DNA of 64,000 nucleotides, taken from the NCBI GenBank assembly GCA_039000515.1, contig JBCFYV010001001.1:755830-819829 (forward strand). The letters are read 5' to 3'. Shown one piece after another: positions 22,565 to 33,080 of this stretch. The position numbers and the translations under genes were made by a program. Below the pieces are notes generated by a model. It saw only the letters and a program-made list of their open reading frames with translations. It made no database searches and was not told the DNA's origin. Source of the DNA: Timema cristinae (taxonomy: Eukaryota; Arthropoda; Insecta; Phasmatodea; Timematidae). The first letter of the stretch is position 1. The number at the start of each line of letters is the position of its first letter.

Positions 22565-23285
22565 TAAGTTCAAAAACAACACCCTAACTTTATCCACAGT
22601 TCCCTATCCTTGCATACTGCATTCGCTTCAACAACATCCACACACTGAGTCATACATGCTATTTTATTCTTAAAACTCTTAGTGGTTCTCTTTTTCACAC
22701 ATTCATATATAACATTTAGCCACGTTTTACATGGCCTATCCCTTCCTTTTGATCCACACACTCTACCTTCATATATTTGCTTTTGTCACTAGATCCACAC
22801 TGGTCCACTCAACATGCCCAAACCAAAGTAAAATGCTTTTTTAACATTGACCTACTCACTGATTCTCTTTCAAACCACACTCCTTCAGCACACTTCATTA
22901 AACCCACTCTGCCATACGAGTTTTTTTCCCCAAGAATTCTTAATATCTCATTACAACCGCATTTACTTTGCTCTTCTGTTTCTCCTGACAAACCCACCCC
23001 CACAAACATTCGCCCAAAACACAATTCACTTTTTTCCCAACAGTTTTCCATTTTTTTTAAGTTTACAATAATTTTAAAATTTATCCCATTTTTTGTCCTA
23101 ACAGTTTTCCATTTATACTAAGATAACAATCTTTTCCTGATCCTTCTTATCAAAAACTATAATCCTAGTTTTGGAAAACATTTTTAAAAGATCTATCTGC
23201 CTTCGCCACATTCAAACTATTTAAGGCATTCAGCAAGCCACTTTCATTCTCAGCCTTTAATATGGCATCATCTTTTTTTTAGCAC
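22565..23285 (-). pseudogene. Non-LTR retrotransposon ORF2 remnant (reverse transcriptase C-terminal half)
   Basis: Minus-strand frames in order: DDAILKAENESGLLNALNSLN (23280-23220), which matches the catalytic (YA)DD and following helix of a LINE reverse transcriptase; then VFDKKDQ(E)K and SINGKLL (about 23160-23110); then ILRILGEKNS-YGRVGLMKCAEGV, SVSRSMLK (22990-22850); then a KVEC-SKGRDRPCKTWL...KKR stretch and CKDRELW (22760-22575). The final part matches the GRPRKRW...DRxxW end common to RTE/CR1-like ORF2 proteins. Frameshifts and a deletion break it; the palm segment before DD is replaced by an A/T run. Clade is not resolved. Confidence 0.75.
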
Positions 23286-23994
23286 CTTAACTTAGGAATT
23301 ATTTTCTAAAAAAAGTATTAATTAAACAATGTAACTTTAAATATTTATGTGAATGAAATTTTTTTGTTATTTTGTCTTAAATTTAAATTTTGTTTTAACT
23401 GACTTTGTAATGTTTTTTCCCCAATTGAAGTGAAAAAATTCAATACATTTTTTAAATCGAACACAATTACAGTTTTTTAAATTCACGGGAATATCATTCG
23501 GTCTCTTCCTATACTTGAATTAATTTTATCAATCGAAATAAGAAAACGATCAATATGCTCAGTCCCACAAATAAAGTGTAAAACGTTTCGGGAAAGTTAA
23601 GCCTCCAAACCAAAAATATAGCATGCAAACCGTTAAAAAAAAAAAATCAAATTTCAATTAATCTATGCTTCGTGGAATTTCGATCATTTTCATTGAACAT
23701 TTTCTGAACCGCCAACATCCTTTTCAACTATTAATTATAAGTAGGCCAGGGAGATAAACTTAGATCCACAACCAATAACGCAAACGAGATTATTTTTTTT
23801 TTTAAGGCTTCCCTACACACACATACCCAGAACTGAACCCCGAAAGAATAACTCAAATAATCAAATACAATTTTTAGTGTTTCAATGTAGGCTAAATAGG
23901 ATTTGTGATTTGTGATTACTAGGCAAAAATTTTGTTTTTTCAAGGAATAATTCATAAATATTATTGTGAATACAAAGTTAATAATTTTACATCA
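23286..23994. other. Gene-free AT-rich stretch
   Basis: Poly(T)-rich boundary next to the retrotransposon remnant, then unique AT-rich DNA. No gene assigned. Confidence 0.45.
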
Positions 23995-24235
23995 CGCTTC
24001 GGTGGTCACAGGCCTAAGTGTCGCTCTATAAATAGATAGACTTCCATGACGAAGAGACGCTTCAATTCCGGTCGGGGATACTTTGAGTGTTTTTACCTAA
24101 ACGAATTTTCACTCTCCCTTTACGTAAATGCTGGAACACTTTTTCTAAATTACCATTTCTAATCTCTAACACATTAGAGTAATGAGTACATAGGCTTATA
24201 ACTTAACGGGAATAGGATGCGGAAAAAAATATCTT
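23995..24235 (+). mobile_element. tRNA-derived SINE, family A
   Basis: Head ggtggtcacaggcctaagtg, anticodon-arm region atgacgaagagacgc, B-box position caattccggtcggg, body ttcactctccctttacgtaaatg, and tail region taacttaacggg. It is moderately diverged with a decayed tail. Confidence 0.7.
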
Positions 24236-24961
24236 AAACAAAGATTTTTTTAAAATACTGTGTATGTTAGTACAATTTAATTGTCGTCATATTAATATAT
24301 ATATAGTTTTTTGGGAAATTTTTTTTACTTCCCTTATAACGTCCCCAATTTTTTTTTCCATATCGATAGGGGGTTTTAATCGTAAAAAATTTTCAAACCC
24401 AATATTATGATGATACCCCAAACTCAAATATGTGGGGCTCCAAATCTCGCTTTCCCGAGGGTACAATCAAAACTTTTATGGATTTTTCCCAAAAATTAAT
24501 ATTTTTTAAATTTTTGATGAGCATTCAATTTTTTTCAAAATTTATATTTAGGGATTTTTACTTTAAATAGCATGTATACTGTTTTACAAGGGAATTAATT
24601 TTAAAGGGTATTTATTGACGACAGATTTCTGAAAATTTTTAAAAATTTTGTAAACTTATTTAATTTAAGGGGTTTAAAAAGGTATCGGAATGTTTTTTAT
24701 TATTTAAAAAAAGTATTATCTTCTTTTCTAAAAAAAAATAATTGAGGGGGCTTACAAAAAATTTGATTGAAAAAATGGCTGTGACAATTTAGTTAAAAAT
24801 TTATATCTGAAAAGTTTTTCATATGATTATAATTTTTTTTTTTTAGGAAAAAAGATTAAAGAGTAGTTTACTTCTATCCGGTTTTTAAAAACTTTCTACT
24901 TACTGCAATATTTATTAAAGAAATTAAAATACAACGAAAAAATACCATTTTCTGTTTAGAA
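24236..24961. other. Homopolymer-smeared DNA without genes
   Basis: Long runs such as ttttttttaggaaaaaag and ggggttt dominate. No repeat family or frame can be assigned with confidence. Confidence 0.45.
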
Positions 24962-26212
24962 CAGTGGCTCTAAACCCTTTTTCAACTGACGCCCTCTTTT
25001 TTAATAGTTAAAAATTCCCACCCACACCTCTAATTTTTGAATGGATATAAAACCAACCAAAAAAAAAGTATTTTTGTTATAGTCACTTTTTTATTTTTTA
25101 CAAAATTCATGAAACCCTGGTAGCATCATTTCAAAAAAGATAGAAAATTAGTGTGATGGCTGGAACTGTTTTGTTTTTTACATTCTTGAATATTGGGTTT
25201 TTTGTTTGACAGAACAACCACAAATCACTTTACACTTCAAGTTTAAAAACGCTGTTTTTTTGAGAGTCAGAGTTGAAAATTCAGCAAAAAAAATTATCAA
25301 AAAATTTTGAAAACGGATTGAAAAAAAAAAAACAGGGATCATAACAACTCACGTATTCAAATAAGTTAAAATTTACCTTTTGTGTATTGGAAAAAACCCA
25401 AGTGACCTGATTTGAAAATAATCAATCAAAATCTTTTAAAAAAAACCTTTCTCCAACAAAAGTCAAAAGTTGTTTTTTGAAATAATAAAAATAAATCAAT
25501 TTTTTTTTTTAAAATACCCTCCCAAATTACCGTAGTGGCCAAAGTCTTAGTTAAAACACTAAAGCATTCTATTAACAGTTTTAAAGAAATAAAAGGGGGA
25601 AATATTCAAAACAAAATGAAAAGTAGAATATTCAAATTTTAAGTAAAAATTTTAACCAGACATAAGCTTAATTCCAAATGTATCTTTTTATGGTTATATA
25701 AGGAATTTATAAGTAGAAAAATTAATATTCAAAAATTAAGTAGGCTTACTCTAAACAAAATAGTTTATTATCTTGTGTTAAAATAATGTTTTACTATTTT
25801 AGCACAGGACTATTACAATAAATCCAACTAAAACTCTTGATTGGATATGGCCATCGGCTATAATAAGAGTACGTTTTAATTTAGTATCAAATATCACAGT
25901 ATAAACATAATTTTAACTTTTTAATATATTATATAGCTACTTATTAATAAAAAATAAACTTATATCTTCAAGAGTAGGCCTAGAACTTTTTATGTTTTGT
26001 TTTGTGTATACATACTACTTATTGATTGTAAAAAAAAGTTACTTTTAGTGGGTTTAAGCGACGTTTTTATTTTAAAAAAGGTGACATTTTTTAGTTAATT
26101 TATTAAGAAAGTTACTTTCAGTTTAAAATGTGGTAAAAAACCGTCTTAAATTCTTAGCATATTTTTTAACGTTATTCTTCAACTATTCCACGCACCCAGT
26201 TGGGAACCACTG
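24962..26212. mobile_element. Candidate hAT-derived non-autonomous element, ~1.25 kb
   Basis: Left end CAGTGGCTCTAAACCC and right end (inverted) CAGTGGTTCCCAACTG both match the CAGNGGTTCTCAAC consensus of many hAT elements. Candidate 8-bp flanks GTTTAGAA (24954-24961) and GCATAGAG (26213-26220) agree at 5 of 8 positions, which is weak. The interior has no coding frame; its left third lies in homopolymer-distorted sequence. The two ends could belong to different insertions. Confidence 0.4.
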
Positions 26213-26525
26213 GCATAGAGGCTCCTAGATAAATAAGTTTACCCACCCCTGAACTAGACCCTGTATTGACAACGTCACGTGGTGGGAATAGCACCGAACC
26301 ACGCGAGAGCACTAAGCGAGGAATGTATCGACTACAGGATACTCTCTCCAATAGTTGCCAAACGAGGGCACCACAAAGATGTTGCGTGGGGGCAACGACT
26401 ACGGCGGTCTGCTCACCGAGAGGAGTGTCCCCATAAACACCTTTTCTCCAACAGGGTGCTGCTGATCCTCTGCTACGAACTACTAACAAACTGTAAACAC
26501 CGACACACCCTCTTTACAAGAGAAA
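26213..26525. other. GC-rich island, unidentified
   Basis: About 300 bp of near-50% GC with opposing open frames of 100-105 codons. The plus frame includes ALSEECIDYRILSPIVAKRGH and the minus frame GALVWQLLERVSC. Neither matches a family I know, and both strands being open suggests GC-driven chance. It could be a relic exon or captured DNA. Confidence 0.25.
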
Positions 26526-26654
26526 ACGTCTTCATAGGGTGTCTAATATTTAGTTTAATTAACCTTCCGCGTTATAAGTGAATTGCTCCATTTTTCGACA
26601 AAAAAGCGAGAAGCTTACTTTAAGATAATTTTAATTTTAATTTGTTGTCAGCTT

Positions 26655-26890
26655 CACGTCTCATTAATCGTATGCGTCATACGCCATATGTAACTAAATA
26701 ATGTTAATGTGTTGGGGATGAAGAAAATTGAATTTATAGGAAGTGTACCAGCATTTTAGTAGATGAGGAGTGGTAAAACATTTAGGAAAACTGTACACCC
26801 GACCAGGAATCGAACCCCGATCAACCAGTCATCAGAAGTATAGTCCATTGCAAGAGTGACGCTTTAGACTATGTGGCCACCGAGGCGCAT
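26655..26890 (-). mobile_element. tRNA-derived SINE, family A
   Basis: Clean copy on the minus strand: body aggaagtgtaccagcatttta, head ccaggaatcgaaccccgatc (B box) and ccattgcaagagtgac, ending ggccaccgaggcgc, the start of the tRNA-like head. Its tail hairpin is diverged (catacgccatatg). Confidence 0.8.
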
Positions 26891-27215
26891 TTAATTTTTA
26901 ATAATACGAAACAAAGTTAATTGAATACCAATATAATAAAGAACACTGAATTAAAATTAAACATTACATTTTATCATGAACATAATACATACCAATATAT
27001 CATAGATATATATGTATAATATTATATACATAAAATCTATATATTATATATTTTACACATATATGTTATATCTATAATGGTTAGTTGTTGAAATCTGTCA
27101 CATTTAGTAATTAGTATGGATCAGTTTATTGATTCTCAAATGAACACATCCTTTTTTAGATAGTTAAATATTGAAAGTATATTGTTAAATTTAGGAAACC
27201 TCCTCCTTCTAAACG
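26891..27215. other. AT-rich stretch with TA-rich inverted motifs
   Basis: From 26990 to 27075 there are several overlapping short inverted motifs (for example, tatatgtataatattatatacata). No gene is visible. Confidence 0.45.
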
Positions 27216-27360
27216 ATTCTGGAGATACGTCTGGTGGTGGGGAGTTGAGTGGGGGGGTGTTCAATGTCCGAGTATAGCGCCCGTCAACAACCTCCGCCCG
27301 AAGGCGACTACCGAGTCTCAGCGGGTCAGGAGATACGTCTGGTGGTGGGGAATAGGGGTG
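27216..27360. repeat. Separated direct repeat in a GC-rich patch
   Basis: The segment ggagatacgtctggtggtgg occurs at 27221 and again about 108 bp later at 27329. The material between is GC-rich (cgtcaacaacctccgcccga, gcgactaccgagtctcagcg). It could be a ~108-bp tandem duplication with one visible junction, or two terminal copies around an insert. Confidence 0.6.
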
Positions 27361-29384
27361 GTGTTTTAGGTTAAGCGGTATAAGTAATTTTAACCAGCAT
27401 AAGGTTAAATGAACGTTTGAATTGTGCTCATGTGAAATTTCAGCTCAATCGTGAAGTGAATTTTTGATCGAAAAATTAAAGTAGACTTGTAGCATTGTAT
27501 TGTAGTAGATTTGAAATATGTTTCATAATATATCGAAGTTTTATTCTCTCTTCGAATTGTTTTGATATATACGAAGGTTATTGTGGGTATCGAAATTGAA
27601 GCTAAGGAGATTTTTACCTTTCCAAAACTTATATCATAATTCCCTTTGTTTAAAAAAAAAAATTTATTCCGTAATTAAGATTTTAAATCTGCACTAAACA
27701 TACACATTTACAAGTCTCTCATTATTTTCGTCTAATAAAGGGAAGTTTGATTACATTAAAAGTAAGTTGTATTTTGTCCGCTTTTTTAACTACATTTTCT
27801 AGAAAGAGTCATTACTGCAAAGATGTTCAGATGTCCAAGACAATGTAAGTTTTTTTTTGGTTAACCCAAGTACAGAAGTTTTGTATAACTTTGGATGTAG
27901 ATTTTTATGGGTTTCTTTTTTATTCTTCTTCTATTTAACAAAAAAAAAAAGAGTAAAGGTGCTGTATATTCGGAAAGTGTGTTGAAGATAAACTAAAAGT
28001 CAGAATTAAGTACGGCAATGGAAATCTCTAAAGAGGAAACAGAAATGAACTGTGGATGACTGAGGAGGGGAAGGGGGGTCAGAGGGTTGAGAAGGAAAGA
28101 CGGGGGATGGAGACTTTTCATTGCATTGGGTCTCCATGCAAGGGACAACGACTTGAATATTAAGTATTGCACATTCGTGATTAGAAAACGGGACGAAGAA
28201 CGAATCAGGAGAAATTAATTTGTGGAACCACGTCCGGGCACTTGCCATCGAATAAAACTCATTTACCCCCCCTTTCCCCTTACCACAACCCCCCCTCCTA
28301 CCTTTACTATATGTTTTAATGAATCAAGACTCGTTGATTACTGGAGGGTAAGGATGTGGGGTAAATGTAGAGGTAATCAAGCATTTAGCGATCGCAAGGG
28401 ATTAATATTTCTTTATGTTCTATCCTAAATTGAGCCAGTAAAAGTAGGTTTACATTTTAATTAATTAATTAATTAATGCTAATAATAATTTTACTATATA
28501 ATTTTAACATTTCACTAAGGTTTTTTAAAGTGTTGATAAATTGTCAACCATCAGCCTTCAGAAAAATACCGTATTTTTTTTTTAGAAAAAGGAACATACA
28601 TTTTATTTATCATGTTAAACATTCTCCAGATAACAATATTGAAAAAAAACTGACAGTCAATTGACTGAATGTTTTTTCAAATAAGGAGCGATAGTAGTTC
28701 TTTTTTTATATGGTCGTCGTGTTTACCACCCTGAGTGACAGTGCCTGAGATTGAGAGACAGTGTAGATAGATGGATGGCCAGAATGGTAGGATTAAGGGT
28801 CCTCTATCTATCCTTTCTAACGTCCTTGGAACGGGTTAGGGTAAGAGGATGGATGAAAAGACGACTGAAAAGGAACAAGTAGGAAATGGGAAAAATTCAG
28901 TTTTTTTTTTATAACGGGGTGGTTACTGTAGAAAGGTTGGAATTGGTGCAATCGAGGATTTTTCATTCAAACAAAGAATTCACAATTTAGGTTTCCTAAA
29001 ATAAGTATCAACTAGGTATTTAAATACTTCCAACACTCAACTAAAAATGAACCTATTTTTTATTTACATTAAATAGTATGGGTATATTTTTGTTTTTATG
29101 AATAGAGATTGAGGGTAGGTAGTTTAATAAATACTTATTTGAGAAAGTTTTTTTTTTTGAAACGCTTGAAACAGTTAAGTTAAAACTTATATTTTGTTCC
29201 CATGTATAGGAATATACTTTGTACGATTATGTTGTACCAACTATTTGGGGTAGTTTTCTCTGCATAAAATTTATTAATACCTTAGTACAAGAATTAACAA
29301 TTAATAGGATATCTCAGAATAGATTCATATGAGTTATTATAAAGATAAGATGGAAAGAACATAATTAAAAAATTAATTAGAAAG
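27361..29384. other. Gene-free stretch
   Basis: AT-rich unique DNA with a purine-rich tract at 28055-28110 and a pyrimidine-rich tract at 28262-28305, and a (TTAA)n run at about 28458-28478. Short frames of 60-80 codons here show no motif, including the Pro/Ser-rich minus-strand one over the purine tract. Confidence 0.45.
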
Positions 29385-29497
29385 CTACCCTCAGTGTTAC
29401 TTAATACGTTACGTTAATCACCGATTTCCCCGTCATTGGCAGTGAAGTATAATGCGAGACTAACGCTCTGTACCGTACGACCAACACTACGTGAAGA
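29385..29497 (-). mobile_element. SINE family A head fragment
   Basis: Minus-strand head region: accgatttccccgtcattgg, aagtataatgcgagactaac, ctgtaccgtacgaccaac. The 3' body and tail are absent. It lies about 35 bp from the inverted-repeat element that starts near 29534. Confidence 0.5.
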
Positions 29498-29533
29498 CAA
29501 ATGAATTAAAAACCATAGCATTCCACCTCTCAC

Positions 29534-30068
29534 ATATGTTAGACTTTAAGCCCAAAAACGGCAAATGAAATGATTTTTTGCTCGATCCTAGGATTGGGTG
29601 TTTTAAAATAACCAAAGCTTGAAGTGCTATTCAATTTCGGGCTTTGGCCGTCTCCAAACAAAAAAACCTAGGATTGTGCAGTTACTACGAGTAAACGATC
29701 AAAGTTGAAAATATTCACTAGGCTAAGCTTAAAAAAACAACAATTTGGTCAGATAGTCTTGATAATTTAAAATAAATTTGTAGTCTCTGTCCGAATCTGT
29801 TTGTATATCACTGAGATCCACTTGCCCTCTTGAATTCGTGTGATTGCTCAAAATTGGGCGCGCGTCACCTCCTCAATCTGGTCGAGAAACGAACTAAAAT
29901 ATTATTTCAAGCTTTGGTCCTTTAGTAATTGCAAACTTAAGTTTGGAGACGGCCAAAGCCCGAAATTGAATAGAACTTCGGCTTTGGTCATTTTAAAACG
30001 CCCAATCCTAGGATGGAGTAAAAAAATCCACCCATTGGCTGTTTAAGGGTTTAGCGTCCAACGTATAT
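29534..30068. mobile_element. MITE-like element with ~130-bp terminal inverted repeats
   Basis: Left arm (29538 to ~29675) and right arm (~29938 to 30063) are reverse complements along their length, sharing cgatcctaggattggg/cccaatcctaggatgg, ttttaaaat, ggccaaagcccgaaattgaa and the outer gttagactttaagccc/gggtttagcgtccaac. The centre of ~260 bp is unrelated DNA. It is non-coding; a 68-codon frame at 29840-30046 mostly reads the right arm. Target duplication is not clear, so the superfamily is open. Confidence 0.75.
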
Positions 30069-30150
30069 ACGGACTAAACATCGAGCTTATTTAGTCGTAT
30101 AGTCTAGCTCGATAGTGACGGTGGGATGTTGGGGATGGAATGGGACGCGG

Positions 30151-30394
30151 CAGTTGGCCTAAAAGGCATTTGGCCTAAAGGCATTTGGCCTAAAAATGAA
30201 ACCAAAAGTCATTTGGCCTAAAAGGCATTTGGCCTAAAAGGCGTTTGGCCTAAAGGCGTTTGGCCTAAAGGCATTTGGCCTAAAAGGCATTTGGCCTAAA
30301 AGGCGTTTGGCCTAAAGGCATTTGGCCTAAAGGCAGTTGGCCTAAAAGGCATTTGGCCTAAAAGGCAGTTGGCCTAAAGTCATTTGGCCTAAAA
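30151..30394 (+). repeat. TTTGGCC minisatellite array 1
   Basis: Fifteen copies of c(a/g)(t/g)ttggcctaaaagg, with units of about 15-17 bp depending on whether three or four A follow cct. One 29-bp interruption (aatgaaaccaaaagt region) follows copy 3. All copies face the same way. The same unit forms array 2 at 38896-39098. Confidence 0.95.
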
Positions 30395-30896
30395 TGTAAA
30401 TTTAAAACCTTCGGTTATCTTCGGAAAGTAAAAGGTACTGTTAGTTGTTTCATCTGAATATAGATAGCACAACTGATGCAAGGTAGTTACAATATTTCTA
30501 AAAACATTGACAATATCCTACATACAACTAGATCAGTAGTTCACAAAACACTCTATCACCTTTTTTATATATAGATTTCCGATATTATTTCCTTGTTAAT
30601 ATATCTCACGGTCATAAAGTTAACGAAAAACAATAAGAAAATCCTATTCTCAGCATCGTTTACGCTCGTAAAATTATATGCGTACATTCAAATTATGGGG
30701 ACTTTTGACAACTTATTCCGAAAGGCAAAATAAAAGTGGAAACCAATATTCAACCCACCCACTTTAAATTTGTCTGAAGTGACGCCCGATTTTCGTTTAG
30801 CGCTACTGAGATATATATGAACATATTTTTTTATCTATTGTATTAATAATTAATATATAAATAATAGTGACGCATTAAATAAATTTTTCCAGTAAA
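30395..30896. other. Gene-free stretch
   Basis: Unique-looking AT-rich DNA between the minisatellite and the AT palindrome. No gene or named repeat. Confidence 0.45.
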
Positions 30897-30908
30897 TATT
30901 ACAATGGT

Positions 30909-30943
<35 letters not shown>

Positions 30944-30995
30944 TATGACCATTGTAATATATATATATATATATAATATATATATATATATATAA
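30897..30995. repeat. TA microsatellite with an embedded palindrome
   Basis: The sequence atattacaatggtcatata at 30897 is followed by a TA run and then its reverse complement tatatgaccattgtaatat ending near 30960, and a second TA run to about 30992. The non-TA anchor gaccattgtaat repeated in inverted orientation makes a ~30-bp-stem cruciform possible. Confidence 0.85.
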
Positions 30996-31113
30996 AAAAC
31001 TTAAATTATGGTTTTGACTAGATCCTTAACTCTATTATTATTGTTAGAATTATTATAACTATTATTATATAAAATTAGTACAGTTATTTTTTTCAAACAG
31101 TGTAACTATTTTT

Positions 31114-31167
31114 ATTACGGTGATATTATTAACAACATGTATTACGGTGATATTATTAACAACATGG
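31114..31167. repeat. Exact 27-bp tandem duplication
   Basis: Two adjacent copies beginning attacggtgatattattaac and ending aacatg(t/g) differ only at the last base, so the duplication is recent or is an assembly artefact. Confidence 0.95.
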
Positions 31168-31543
31168 GCTATGTTAACACAATAGGTCCTTTGTTTAAAA
31201 ACTATATACTAATTTCCCTCCTAGTAATTTGCAAAGCATTCTCAGGAATTATTTCAACTTGTGAAAAAAATACAAAAGATTTTATGGAATTGTCGTTGGT
31301 CTTTTTTTAAGTCTTCATAAAACGTAAAAATACAAAATGTGGTAGCCTTTACAGGATGATAACTTCCTAGGTAAGAAAAACGTACGATGTAAGCAAGTGG
31401 ACCTCCGAAATGCCAATGGATGCAGCAGAGGCCAGAGGGATAAATCTGACGAGCTTTGGTTGGTAAAAATATCTCACCGCTAGGATCGCTTGTGTTCCCC
31501 CATTCCAAAAAGTGACACTCTTATAGACTAGAGGCAAACAGAC
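31168..31543. other. Unassigned stretch with minus-strand open frames
   Basis: Minus-strand frames at 31254-31508 (84 codons) and 31367-31552 (61 codons) sit in a slightly GC-richer section. Residues such as GGPLAYIVRFSYLGSYHPVK look protein-like, but no family is recognised and there is no ribosomal or splicing context to support it. Confidence 0.2.
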
Positions 31544-32554
31544 GTGACTCAAGTTGGCCCGCCACTATGCCGAAAAAAAATATTTTTTTGTCTAAATCGT
31601 TTGTGCTCTATTTATGCTCATATGTGCCCGAACATGAACATTTGTGCTGTTAAACTGGCCATTTTAGAAAATATTTAATGTGGTGGGCCAACTTGAGCTC
31701 AAGCTAGCCCGCCACATATTGAAAAACACAACATAACAAAATTTATTTAAGTCAATCCATTGTGTTCCATTTGTGCTCATATGTGCCCGAAAATGAACAT
31801 TTGTGCTTTAAAATTAGAAAATCTAAAGAGCATTTAATGTGGCGGGCTAACTTGAACCTTCCCTATATCATAAACTGTAGAAAAATATAGTTCAAGCTGG
31901 CCAGCCACATTTTTAAATATCAATGTAACAAAATTCTGTATTCACGATTCGTTTGTTCTTAGTTTGTGCTCATATGTGCCCGAAAATTAACGTTAGGGCT
32001 GTGAATCTAGGCCTTTTAGATAACATTTAATGAAGGCGATCCAACTAGAGCTCAAGCTAGCCCACCACATTAACTGTTTTCTAGATTTTCTAATTATAGA
32101 GCGCAAATACTCATTTTTGGGCACATATGAGCACAAACGAAAAACAAACGAATGGTGAAAACAGAATTTTGTTACATTGATATTTAAAAATGTGGCGGGC
32201 TAGCTTGAATTCAATTTTTTCTACAGGTTATGGTATAAGGAAGAATCAAGTTAGCCCGCCACATTAATTGTTCTTTAGATTTTCCAATTTTAAAGCACAA
32301 ATGTTCATTTTCGGGCACATATGAGCACAAATGGAGCACAATGGATTGACTTAAATAAATTTTGTTATGTTGTGTTTTTCAATATGTGGTGGGCTAGCTT
32401 GAGCTCAAGTTGGCCCACCACATTAAATATTTTCTAAATTGGCCAGTTTCACAGCAAAAATGTTCATGTTCGGGCACATATGAGCACAAATAGAGCACAA
32501 ACGATTAGACAAAAAAGTTTTTTTTCAGCAATGTGGCGGGTCAACTTGAGTTAC
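31544..32554. repeat. ~1-kb palindrome composed of six ~150-bp units
   Basis: Arms 31544-32050 and 32051-32554 are reverse complements with roughly 10% mismatch, meeting at gagctc. Each arm holds three units: 31548-31697, 31698-31855, 31891-32050, mirrored by 32051-32209, 32246-32403, 32404-32550. Every unit is bounded by its own short inverted repeats: (ct)caagctagcccgccacat at one end and atgtggcgggctaacttga(g) at the other. Every unit also contains tttgtgctcatatgtgcccg followed by aa-atgaacatttgtgct. Unit pairs abut at gagctc, or are separated by a ~35-bp spacer that is itself mirrored (31856-31890 and 32210-32245). There is no coding capacity. Confidence 0.95.
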
Positions 32555-32974
32555 GTGGCAAACAGGCTAAATCTTCTCTTTCTCTCTTCTCCGTCGCACT
32601 CTACAAGAGACTTTGAAGGGTGGGTTTAGGCAGCAGTCCTTTCCTCCCTCCATTCCTAATAATAGCAAACGACCTTGAAATAAACCATAAAAAAAATTCA
32701 TTGTTCCCCGGCAACTTTCCTTTGGTTCTTTTTCAAACCCACTAACATAATTTGTTTTGAGTTTCACGAGTTGTTGGCGGGTACCTCTCTCTTGCTTCAT
32801 CCTTTGCTTTATATAGACTAAATAATGTATTGATTTGTATATTTTTGTGTAAAGTTTAGTGATATCTAATTTTTTTAAATATGTATTTCATCTTCATTTT
32901 TGAAAGAAAGATTTTTACTATAAAATAATGAATCGAGGACAAAAATGTGCATACCGTGCCTGCTCAATTACACG
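32555..32974. other. Gene-free stretch
   Basis: Begins with a pyrimidine-rich section (32570-32650) opposite a 77-codon minus-strand frame of basic composition with no recognisable domain. The rest is AT-rich. Confidence 0.4.
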
Positions 32975-33080
32975 GTGTACTTAAGGTAATTTTTCCTAAA
33001 TGGTTTCCCGTTTTTCCACGCAAACGAGGGTACTTCTCATAATTTTATCTTCCTCATACCTACCTTCTAATTGCTATTAA
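32975..33080 (+). mobile_element. SINE family A body fragment
   Basis: Contains ttttcctaaatggtttcccg, ccacgcaaacgagggtactt and cttcctcatacctac, matching the middle of family A. Head and hairpin tail are absent. Confidence 0.6.

Noticed and set aside
21939..22567. Several 66-86-codon frames on both strands
   Set aside because: Translations of the CATA microsatellite (Tyr/Ile/Cys/Met or His/Thr only).
22777..23121. 114-codon plus-strand frame
   Set aside because: It is antisense to the reverse transcriptase remnant, whose motifs are clear on the minus strand.
30151..30394. CRISPR array
   Set aside because: Units are contiguous 15-17-bp tandem copies with no unique spacers, in eukaryotic-type DNA.
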